Positions 1 through 7,609 of a stretch of DNA of 33,585 nucleotides are shown in pieces. This DNA is from Muribaculaceae bacterium (GTDB lineage Bacteria > Bacteroidota > Bacteroidia > Bacteroidales > Muribaculaceae), in contig JAGAYZ010000029.1 of NCBI GenBank assembly GCA_017940245.1, positions 1-33,585 on the forward strand. Reading direction: 5' to 3'. A program made the position numbers and the translations under genes. Under the pieces are notes generated by a model that was not told the DNA's origin, searched no databases, and saw nothing but the letters and a program-made list of their open reading frames with translations. Each line of letters begins with the position of its first letter. The first letter of the stretch is position 1.

Positions 1-24
1 CATCCACGCCCTCGCTTTTTGGCC

Positions 25-939
25 TTATTCCCGCTCGCCACCTGAGCTGGGCAGATTGCGCTGCAATCCTTGCAAGCGGGTGCGCTGCACGGCACTGTGG
101 CCAAACAGACGCTTGAATTGCGCCGAGGTCATGTGGCGAATATCGGCATCGGTAAGCGAGAGAAACTCATGGCTGGGCTCAAAGTCGGCAACAGCGGTGG
201 GAACGGCCTGGCTGTTATGCGGACAGCACCGCTGGCATTCGTCACAACCATAAACCCGATTGCCCATCGCCTCACGCACCCATTGCGACAATTCACCACG
301 ATACTCTATGGTGAGGCACGACAGGCATCGGCGGGCATCCACAGGTTGATCGTAGGCCAGTGCATGAGCGGGACACGCCTCGATGCATGCACGGCACTCG
401 CCACAAGAGAGCACACATGGCTCATCGGGGCGCAATTCCAGCGTGGTAATCACAGCACCCAGAAAAAAATAGGAGCCCTTACCTGGAAGAATAAGCTGGT
501 TGTTGAGGCCGATAAACCCCAACCCGGCACGTTGTGCCCAGTACCGCTCGCGCAGTGGAGCAGTGTCCACACAACACCGTGTGTCGCAGCCGGTTTCGGC
601 CTGAATGAACTGCGCCAGCCGGTGCATGCGCTCGCGCATCACTTCGTGATAGTCGCGCCCATAGGCATAATAGGCAAATTGTGGAGCCTGCCGGGGCTGT
701 TTTTGGCGGGGATAATAGTTCATTGCCAGCATTATTACCGTGCGGGCGCCCTCAAGCAGGAGTTGCGGATTGTCGCGCACGTCGCAATAGCGCTCGGCCC
801 AAGACATGCAACCATGCCGGCCCTGCACCAGCCACTGGCGGTAACGCTCGCGCGCTATGGCGTCGACAGGTTGCGCCACAGCATAGCCGCAAGCATCAAA
901 ACCCAGTTCATGCGCCAGTTGCTTGATTTTCTGCTCCAT
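25..939 (-). CDS. queG: Epoxyqueuosine reductase QueG
   Basis: Cytoplasmic cobalamin- and iron-sulfur-dependent enzyme that reduces epoxyqueuosine to queuosine in tRNA, the last step of the pathway. The 304-residue protein has the DTAP motif (Asp125, the presumed general acid) followed by the conserved glycine-rich RAGLGFIGLNN stretch. It then shows two 4Fe-4S clusters' worth of cysteines: Cys179, 182, 185, 189 (CGECRACIEACP), Cys205/208, and Cys232, 235, 238, 239 (CDECQRCCPHN). It is shorter than the roughly 380-residue E. coli enzyme and lacks its C-terminal HEAT-like region, as is usual in Bacteroidetes. It is the third gene of a minus-strand operon, 32 bp after the deacetylase. A minus-strand ATG lies at positions 3-1, 21 bp past the stop, so the operon may continue out of the window. 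Confidence 0.95.
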   Translation of the reverse strand: MEQKIKQLAHELGFDACGYAVAQPVDAIARERYRQWLVQGRHGCMSWAERYCDVRDNPQLLLEGARTVIMLAMNYYPRQKQPRQAPQFAYYAYGRDYHEVMRERMHRLAQFIQAETGCDTRCCVDTAPLRERYWAQRAGLGFIGLNNQLILPGKGSYFFLGAVITTLELRPDEPCVLSCGECRACIEACPAHALAYDQPVDARRCLSCLTIEYRGELSQWVREAMGNRVYGCDECQRCCPHNSQAVPTAVADFEPSHEFLSLTDADIRHMTSAQFKRLFGHSAVQRTRLQGLQRNLPSSGGERE

Positions 940-971
940 AGTGCCAGTTCTCCACCGAGAAAAAAATTGTG

Positions 972-1589
972 CTATAGTTGCTCAATGCGCTCCAGTGTGT
1001 AGCCCTGCGCCTGGAGCCACTCGATGGCACGAGGCAGCGCGTATTTCATGTTCTGCTCGGCCTTGAGCGAGTCGTGAAACACGATGATGGAGCCATTGCG
1101 AGCATAGGTCTTGACGTTGTCCAGCACTTGCTCACCATTGAGCTTGTTGCTATAGTCGCGCGTGACCAGGTCATACATGATAATGGAAAACCGCTCGCGC
1201 AACACCTTCGACTGCCCCCATCGAAGCAGTCCGTGCGGCGGCCTGAATAGTGTAGACCCTATCAAATCATGGGCGTGAAACACATTGAGCAGGTAGTTGC
1301 GTGTGGTCACAAAACGGCCCTGCAAGTGATTCATGGTGTGGTTGCCCACACTGTGGCCGCGGCGTTTGATTTCCTCAAAAAGTTCGGGGTGACGCTCCAC
1401 GTTCTCCCCCACACAGAAGAACGTGGCTTTCACTCCGTAGCGGTCCAGCGTGTCCAGCACCCAAGGCGTGACCTCGGGAATGGGGCCATCGTCAAAGGTG
1501 ATATAAACGGTGCGCCTGCGCTTGTGGATGCGCCACACCGTTTCGGGAAACAGCATGCGATAGAGCAGCGGTGGTCGTTCTACGAGCAT
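972..1589 (-). CDS. Polysaccharide deacetylase family protein (NodB/CE4 fold)
   Basis: Predicted metal-dependent N- or O-deacetylase of the NodB/CE4 family. In 205 residues it keeps the family motifs in order: TFDDGP at 31-36 (catalytic and metal Asp33/34), HTMNH at 84-88 (two metal histidines), RPPHG at 116-120, and a late FHDS motif carrying the final histidine. It has no signal peptide, so it is either cytoplasmic or anchored by the short N-terminus. Substrate is unknown; peptidoglycan, poly-GlcNAc and lipid-linked glycans are all possible. It sits 29 bp after the DUF2723 gene and 32 bp before queG, consistent with one transcript. The pairing with a glycan-transferase-like membrane protein favours an envelope-glycan role, which is inference. 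Confidence 0.9.
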   Translation of the reverse strand: MLVERPPLLYRMLFPETVWRIHKRRRTVYITFDDGPIPEVTPWVLDTLDRYGVKATFFCVGENVERHPELFEEIKRRGHSVGNHTMNHLQGRFVTTRNYLLNVFHAHDLIGSTLFRPPHGLLRWGQSKVLRERFSIIMYDLVTRDYSNKLNGEQVLDNVKTYARNGSIIVFHDSLKAEQNMKYALPRAIEWLQAQGYTLERIEQL

Positions 1590-1618
1590 TCTCTCTCGGT
1601 GATGATGCTTGTTGACAC

Positions 1619-4600
1619 TTATTGCTGCTGCGCTGCCGGTTGCTCTTGCTGCGCGGGCTGCATGTAGCCCATCAGGCGCTCCATGTTCACGCCGCGTGCC
1701 TGCACTTTCTTGAGCAGAGCTTCAAAGCCGGCCTCATTCAGTTGGGCATAATCCTCGAGCAGAGCGGGCAGATAACGCTGGTCGGCATATTGGTCATAAC
1801 GCGTCAGGCGCGCATAGTTGGCCGGAGAGAGCGACTGGTAGAAGCGCACATAATCGGCATAGCGCAACGTTTCCTGTTCGAGCAACTTCAGCGCGATGTC
1901 GGTGGCCTTCTTGTCGCCGGTGAGGCGACCCAGGTTGGCGTAAGCCTGAGCAATGCGCTCGCCCACCTGAATGGCATAGGGTGCGTTGTCGGCCGGCAAT
2001 TTCTTCATGAGCAGGTCGAGCACCTTGCGGGCTTTCTGGAAACGCTCGTTGGCATAGCTCTTGGCATCTTTGCCCATGAATGTATCACTGCCGTTGTCGA
2101 TGGCCGTCCGAGCCATCATGCCCTCATAGGTGAGGTCGCTGGCCAGATTCAGCATCGCCGTGCGAGTGGTGGTGACCATGCGGCGCACGGTCTCATCCAG
2201 ATACAGTTCACCCGGCTTGGCAAGGTCTATGCCGCCCCAGCGGAACTTGTTCATTACCACGTCATACATCTTGTCGGTCGAGCAAGCCACATCGCCTTCG
2301 GGCGAGAGGCCCTTGAGCGGTGTCACCTGGTAGGCCATACCGGTGTTGCGCAGATAGGGCGTGAGACCCAGGTAATAACTCTCGGGCACGGTCATGGCGA
2401 AGTAGCACGGACGCTGCCAGCCCTGCACAATGCTGGAATTGATGATATCCAAGCTCATCAGTTGGCTCGAAGTGAGTCCCGACCCGACGTTCTGCAGATT
2501 CATGTTAATGCTTTCCTCAATCATGTCGCGCCGGTCGGCCGGCACCACACCGGCCTGGATGGCCTTGTCGGCATCAACGGGGATGAACACCAGCGGATAC
2601 TTGAATTCCGACATTCCATAGCGATTATTCTTGTGGTCGGCTCCATAAACCTGTTCGATGGCCTTGGATGCGGGAATACCCACCGTCGTATCGGGATCAA
2701 TGAAGTAGTTGAACTGGCGGTTGTCGTAGGCATAAGTAAACTTGCCGGCCTGCATGGGTAACGGCTTGCTTTCGTAGGCGGCACGCTGCATCTGCGCGAT
2801 GTACCAGTCGGTAGACAAGTAGCTGAGGTTCACCACACGCACGTCGGTGCGATAGTCCTCCACTTCCTGGCAGTACCACAGCGGGAAGGTGTCATTGTCA
2901 CCATTGGTAAAGATGATGCCGTTCTCATCGACACTCGACAGGTAGTTCATGCCAAAGTCGCGGGCCGCATAGCGGCCACTGCGATCGTGGTCGTCCCAGG
3001 TTTGGCTCACCATCTGCAAGGGCACAGCCACTCCGATAAGCGCGGCCACTCCGGCAACTGCCAGGCCCTTGCTGGTGGCTCCCAGTTCCTCGCGCTTGCC
3101 ACCCTTGTCTTTCTTGGCCATGAAATGGCAGGCCATGCGCCACAGGCCGGCCACACCCAGACCAATCCAGATGGCGTAGGCATAGAACGAGCCTGCATAA
3201 GCATAGTCACGCTCGCGAGGCTGACTGGGAGTCTGGTTCAGGTACATCACGATGGCAATACCGGTCATGAAGAACAAGAAGAACACCACCCAGAACTGCT
3301 CAATGCCACGCTTGCCGCGATAGGCTTGCCAGAGTAGTCCCACGATACCCAGCAGCAACGGCAACAGATAGAACACGTTGTGGCCCTTGTTGCCTTTGCC
3401 GAAGTCATCGGGCAGCAGACTCTGGTCGCCCAGACGCGGGTTGTCGATGAACGAAATGCCCGAAATCCAGTTACCCTGGGTGATTTCACCCATGCCCTGG
3501 ATGTCGTTTTGACGACCGGCAAAGTTCCACATGAAGTAGCGCCAGTACATATAGTTGAGCTGGTAGTCGATGAACCAGCGCAGGTTTTCCATCACGGTGG
3601 GCTTGAGTTTAGGCTCATAGCCGATGGGATTCCCGTCGCGGTCGATGGCGGTGAGGGCGTCCACTTGAGTGCCCTCCATGCCCAGCCACTCCTGATATTG
3701 CGAGGCATGAGCCTCACTATAGATACGCGGGAAAATCATGTTCTGCTGCGGACTGTACTCATAGTCCTGCTTCTTTCCCACGGCCACATAGCGGTCGGGG
3801 TCACCGGGATTTTGCTTCACCTCTTGCGCATAGAGCGTGCGTCCCTCGTGCACCACAGGTTTCATGGTGCCGTTGCCGGTATCCTGGTACACCACGCCAC
3901 TGAACAGCGTGCGGCCATAGAGCAGCGGAGTTTCGCCATACTGCTCGCGGCTCAGGTACTTTGCCAGCGCAAAGGTGTTGTTGGGCGAGTTCTCGTCGAG
4001 TGGCGTGTTGGCACTACTGCGGATGAGAATCAGCGCGTAGGAGGCAAAACCGATGAAGATGACCAGAATCGAGAGCGAAATGTTGCTCAAGATGCGCACG
4101 GGCACCTTGGGACAGAACTTGAACAGATACACACACAGTGCCACCACGAGCAACAAGGGCAGGAGCCAGCCGTCGCCCAGCAGCAACATGCCCGAGAGCA
4201 CCACTGCCAGCAGGAACGACACTTTCATGCGACCCTCGCTGCGGGCGGTGTAAAGCTCCCAAATGTTCCACGCCAGCACGGCAATGAGCACGATAGCATA
4301 GATGAGCACGCCGCTGTTGAACGACATGCCCAGCGTGTTCACCGCAAAGAGGTCGAAATACTGGCCCATCTCCACGAAGCCCGGTTCCAGACCGTAGAGA
4401 ATCGCCACAATGATGGCAAACGAGATGGCCAGCGTGATGAGCGAACCCTTAGCGGTCGCGTTCTCAAACTTGCGGTAATAGAACACCAGAGCAATGGCCG
4501 GAATGCACAACAGGTTGAGCAAGTGCACGCCCAGCGACAGGCCGAAGATATAGGCAATCAGAATGATCCAGCGGTCGCTACGCGGGTCGTCGGCCTGGTC

Positions 4601-5104
4601 TTCCCACTTGAGGATGAGCCAGAACACCAGTGCGGTGCAGAACGACGAGAACGCATAGACCTCGGCCTCCACAGCCGAGTACCAGAAGGTGTCGCTCCAC
4701 GTGTAGGCCAGCGCACCACACAGGCCGCTGCCCATGATCACGAGATATTGAGCCAGTGTCATGGAGTCTTCCTCACCATCGGTAACCAGCAATTTCTTCA
4801 CCAGGTGAGTGATGGTCCAGAACAGCAGCAAAATGGTGGCTGCACTGAAGATGGCCGACATGGCGTTTACACACTTCGACACCAGGGTGATGTCACCGCC
4901 GGCAAACAGCGTGGCAAATCGTGCCGCCAAAATAAAGATGGGGTTGCCGGGCGGGTGGCCAATTTCGCTCTTGAAGCCTTGTGCGATAAACTCGGGACAA
5001 TCCCAGAAACTGGCCGTAGGCTCGATGGTGAGCAGATAGGTCACCGCCGCCACCAAAAAGGTGAGCCATCCCAGCGCATTGTTGATTAACCGATATTTCT
5101 TCAT
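1619..5104 (-). CDS. DUF2723 family multispanning membrane protein (TMEM260/GT117-like)
   Basis: An 1161-residue inner-membrane protein. The N-terminal half holds about a dozen hydrophobic segments. The first loop carries acidic residues Asp35 and Glu38 in SFWDCPEF and the HPPGNP motif at 50-55, the hallmark of DUF2723. The human family member TMEM260 is a protein O-mannosyltransferase (GT117), and GT-C enzymes use acidic residues in this loop, so a lipid-linked sugar transferase role is plausible but unproven here. The middle third (about 370-700) is a soluble insert followed by more membrane segments; the C-terminal 350 residues look periplasmic and helical, possibly TPR-like, ending in a Gln/Ala/Pro tail. 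First gene of the operon with the deacetylase and queG. Start ATG is supported by a -7 promoter element about 40 bp upstream. Confidence 0.88.
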   Translation of the reverse strand: MKKYRLINNALGWLTFLVAAVTYLLTIEPTASFWDCPEFIAQGFKSEIGHPPGNPIFILAARFATLFAGGDITLVSKCVNAMSAIFSAATILLLFWTITHLVKKLLVTDGEEDSMTLAQYLVIMGSGLCGALAYTWSDTFWYSAVEAEVYAFSSFCTALVFWLILKWEDQADDPRSDRWIILIAYIFGLSLGVHLLNLLCIPAIALVFYYRKFENATAKGSLITLAISFAIIVAILYGLEPGFVEMGQYFDLFAVNTLGMSFNSGVLIYAIVLIAVLAWNIWELYTARSEGRMKVSFLLAVVLSGMLLLGDGWLLPLLLVVALCVYLFKFCPKVPVRILSNISLSILVIFIGFASYALILIRSSANTPLDENSPNNTFALAKYLSREQYGETPLLYGRTLFSGVVYQDTGNGTMKPVVHEGRTLYAQEVKQNPGDPDRYVAVGKKQDYEYSPQQNMIFPRIYSEAHASQYQEWLGMEGTQVDALTAIDRDGNPIGYEPKLKPTVMENLRWFIDYQLNYMYWRYFMWNFAGRQNDIQGMGEITQGNWISGISFIDNPRLGDQSLLPDDFGKGNKGHNVFYLLPLLLGIVGLLWQAYRGKRGIEQFWVVFFLFFMTGIAIVMYLNQTPSQPRERDYAYAGSFYAYAIWIGLGVAGLWRMACHFMAKKDKGGKREELGATSKGLAVAGVAALIGVAVPLQMVSQTWDDHDRSGRYAARDFGMNYLSSVDENGIIFTNGDNDTFPLWYCQEVEDYRTDVRVVNLSYLSTDWYIAQMQRAAYESKPLPMQAGKFTYAYDNRQFNYFIDPDTTVGIPASKAIEQVYGADHKNNRYGMSEFKYPLVFIPVDADKAIQAGVVPADRRDMIEESINMNLQNVGSGLTSSQLMSLDIINSSIVQGWQRPCYFAMTVPESYYLGLTPYLRNTGMAYQVTPLKGLSPEGDVACSTDKMYDVVMNKFRWGGIDLAKPGELYLDETVRRMVTTTRTAMLNLASDLTYEGMMARTAIDNGSDTFMGKDAKSYANERFQKARKVLDLLMKKLPADNAPYAIQVGERIAQAYANLGRLTGDKKATDIALKLLEQETLRYADYVRFYQSLSPANYARLTRYDQYADQRYLPALLEDYAQLNEAGFEALLKKVQARGVNMERLMGYMQPAQQEQPAAQQQ

Positions 5105-5145
5105 ATTGAATTAGAATGTAAAATTTCTTTGATAAAAATAACTTG

Positions 5146-5153
5146 CAAATTTA
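5146..5153 (-). promoter_or_regulatory. Bacteroidetes -7 promoter element of the DUF2723 operon
   Basis: The minus strand reads TAAATTTG, matching TAnnTTTG, about 42 bp before the DUF2723 start codon. No strong -33 box was identified. Motif match only. Confidence 0.5.
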
Positions 5154-5231
5154 GCAATTTATTGTGAATGGGCAGCAAGGAATAACGATAATTGAACAAT
5201 TAATAATGTTTTTTTCGATAACAAAACGCAA

Positions 5232-5260
5232 GGCGCCGATGCACCTCGTGCACCTGCGCC
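5232..5260 (-). terminator. Hairpin after the LRR-dockerin gene
   Basis: GGCGC pairs with GCGCC and an inner TGCAC pairs with GTGCA around a CTC loop, with a 3x3 internal loop. It begins 22 bp past the stop of the minus-strand gene. The T tract after it on the minus strand is weak (TTTT after five bases), so it may be a terminator or only a 3' stabilising hairpin. Confidence 0.4.
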
Positions 5261-5282
5261 CTGCATGTTATGTAGCCGGGAA

Positions 5283-7247
5283 TTATCCCAGAATGATGTT
5301 AATCAGAGCATTGACGTCGCTCACGTCCACCTTTTCGTCGCCCGTCACATCGGCTTTGGCTTTAATGTCCTCGTCGGTTTCCGAGCCCAAGATGATGTTG
5401 ATGGCGATGTTCACATCGCTCACATCCACCTTGCCATCATTGTTCAAGTCGCCCACCACGGGTTCGGGATCGTCGCCAGTGTCGATACCCTCAATGTTCT
5501 GGAACTGCATCCAGCCGTCGGTCTGGCGGTAAAGCTCCAGCGACTGCTGCGGTACATAGAGCGTGGCGTTCTGATAGATGGCGTCATTAAAATATGACTC
5601 CAGAACGGGGGGAGTAGTAGCCAGACATTGCACCTTGGTGATGGAGGTCACACTGCTGAACGCACTGCGGATTTGTTCCATGCTCTTGGGCAGATACAAC
5701 TCGGTGATGGCCACCTCGCGCGCAGCCTGCGTACAAATCTTGGTCACACCCTCGGGAATGGTGAGCACCTTGTTCTCGATGGCGGCGGGCACACCCACCA
5801 GTGCGGTGGGGCCGCCGGCAGCCTGGGGCTCAGTATAGTTATCATCCTCGGGAAGCTCGGTGGCACCGCCTGTGGCATAGAGTACGCCGTCAATGCTGGT
5901 GAAGTAGGGGTTGTCTTCAGATACGTTGTAGGCAGCGCAGTTGGTGGCACCGGTGGCCGGGTTGCCATTGATGCACTCTACCGTGGAGGGAATGTCCATC
6001 GAGGTGAAGCCGGTGGCACGGAAGTAGGCGTTCATTTCCAGCACCTTCAAGCCTTCGGGCAAGTAGGGGGTGGTAATGGAGTTGTCGCGGGTAAAAGCTG
6101 CACCGCAGATGCGCTCGAGTTGTCCGTCATTACTGGTGATGGTCTTCAGGTTGGTGCACTGGCTGAAGCACTGGCGACCCACCCATTTCACATTCTTCAG
6201 GTCGATGCTGGAGAAGGGGTTGTCTTGCAGAGCGCACGTGTCGAGCTTGACCATGGTACTGGGCAGGTTCACGGTGGTGAGACCACAACTGCTGAAGCAC
6301 ATCATGCCCAGCTCTTCCATGCCTTCGGGCAGGGTAATGCTCGTCAAGTTAGAGCAGTAGAAGAACACGTGGCGACCCAGTTTTTTCATTCCCTGGGGCA
6401 AGTTGACACTGGTCAAATTCTTGCAGCTGCTGAAGCAAGAGTTGCCAATTTCGCAGTTGGGATTGGGAACAGTGATGCCGGTAATGGCACTTTCGTTGAA
6501 AGCTCCCATGCCCAGACGAGTGATACCGCTGTGCAAGGTAACTCGGCGCAACGTGGGGTTACCCATGAAAGCGCAGTCACCAATCTCGGTGATTTGCTCG
6601 GGCACCACATAGGTGGTGATATAGGTGGTGCTGCCATCCTCATTAAAGGTCTTGGGCTTGGCACCGGGGCAAGCGATGATTTTAGTTTTCTCTTTGTTGG
6701 TGAGCACACTCATGGAACGGCCTTCTTGATCGGACGAGAGGTTGGCAAACCAGGGGTTGTCGGCCACGACTGTAATACCGCTCATCCTGTTGTGGTCGAA
6801 AGCATAGTCGCCAATCAGTTGAATGGTTGCAGCCAACTTGAGTGAACCCATCTCGGTGTTGTAGAAGGCACTGTTGTCAATGTAGAGCATGCCTGCGGGC
6901 AATTCAATGATACCCTGGTTATTGAGCCTGCAGTTCACAAAAGCACCAGCACCGATACCCTTCACATAGTAGGTCTCGCCATTATAGGTCACTTGGGCAG
7001 GGATTTCGTTTCGGCCTATGGCCGTACCGGTATCATTTTTTCCCAAGCCATAGCCTGTGTCTTGGTACTCATCGTCATCGGGCGTGCCGTATGGCTCACG
7101 CTTGGCGGCAATTTGCACCCACTTTTGTGTAGCATCAACGATTTCATACTTAAATTTGCCCACGGTAAACGATGGTAGCGTTTCGTCTTGGGCATACAGG
7201 GACGTCACCAATAGCAACAGCCCAAGCAATGTAAAGAATCTTTTCAT
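5283..7247 (-). CDS. Secreted BspA-like leucine-rich-repeat protein with C-terminal dockerin-like pair
   Basis: A 654-residue exported protein. Residues 1-19 form a signal peptide ending LYA, which would leave Gln20 as the first mature residue. Roughly 80-560 consist of LRR_5/BspA-type repeats (motifs such as LTSVNLPQGMKKLG, ITLPEGMEELG), a fold used for surface adhesion or display in Bacteroidales. Residues about 597-654 hold two EF-hand-like dockerin repeats: DLNNDGKVDVSDVN with a full D-x-N-x-D-G...D set, and DVTGDEKVDVSDVN, in which the Asn is Thr and the Gly is Glu. The ligand is unknown. It is transcribed alone from its own promoter and followed by a hairpin. The same architecture recurs at 22147. 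BspA-family and dockerin assignments rest on visible repeat patterns. Confidence 0.88.
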   Translation of the reverse strand: MKRFFTLLGLLLLVTSLYAQDETLPSFTVGKFKYEIVDATQKWVQIAAKREPYGTPDDDEYQDTGYGLGKNDTGTAIGRNEIPAQVTYNGETYYVKGIGAGAFVNCRLNNQGIIELPAGMLYIDNSAFYNTEMGSLKLAATIQLIGDYAFDHNRMSGITVVADNPWFANLSSDQEGRSMSVLTNKEKTKIIACPGAKPKTFNEDGSTTYITTYVVPEQITEIGDCAFMGNPTLRRVTLHSGITRLGMGAFNESAITGITVPNPNCEIGNSCFSSCKNLTSVNLPQGMKKLGRHVFFYCSNLTSITLPEGMEELGMMCFSSCGLTTVNLPSTMVKLDTCALQDNPFSSIDLKNVKWVGRQCFSQCTNLKTITSNDGQLERICGAAFTRDNSITTPYLPEGLKVLEMNAYFRATGFTSMDIPSTVECINGNPATGATNCAAYNVSEDNPYFTSIDGVLYATGGATELPEDDNYTEPQAAGGPTALVGVPAAIENKVLTIPEGVTKICTQAAREVAITELYLPKSMEQIRSAFSSVTSITKVQCLATTPPVLESYFNDAIYQNATLYVPQQSLELYRQTDGWMQFQNIEGIDTGDDPEPVVGDLNNDGKVDVSDVNIAINIILGSETDEDIKAKADVTGDEKVDVSDVNALINIILG

Positions 7248-7609
7248 AAATTTTGGTTATATTGTGCCACCATTCTCGCGTGGCACCTGTTAATGGATAA
7301 TAAGGCTGAGAATGAAAAGCCTCTTTCTTTAATTTTTCGCGCCAAAGTTAAGGCAAATAATTAACAACAGCAACTAAAATTACAATTATTATTACATTTC
7401 AATGATTTTTTGGGCGGCTTGATATAATTAATCTACAATATATGTTTTCCCCAAAAAAACAACCTGAAATAAAGGTTTGCTTTCCCTATTGAGCAAATTG
7501 CAGTTTTAGGGCGTGAAACTGAACAAATAAACACGAGTGGAGGTGTGCCATCATTCAGGACTTGAAATTTGACACCCCCCCTTTTCTATACCATGCGTTC
7601 GGTTTCGGC
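7248..7609. other. Noncoding spacer between two dockerin-protein genes
   Basis: No supportable gene in 362 bp. It contains the promoter of the LRR gene at its left end and AT-rich sequence elsewhere. A weak AACCT/AGGTT hairpin lies at 7461-7477 and a run of seven C at 7574-7580. No clear terminator follows the stop of the glycosidase gene. Confidence 0.6.
7343..7373 (-). promoter_or_regulatory. Promoter of the 654-residue LRR gene
   Basis: On the minus strand the -7 element is TAACTTTG (7343-7350) and a TTG at 7371-7373 lies 20 bp upstream, matching the -33/-7 spacing of Bacteroidetes promoters. The implied leader is about 90 nt. Confidence 0.55.

Noticed and set aside
3380-5089. A 569-codon open frame on the plus strand opposite the DUF2723 gene.
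   Set aside because: The product is His/Gln/Arg-rich with no domain, and the opposite strand is a clear conserved membrane protein; it is a codon-bias shadow.
5628-6845. A 405-codon open frame on the plus strand opposite the LRR gene.
   Set aside because: Gly/His-rich composition mirrors the repetitive LRR codons; no start context or domain.
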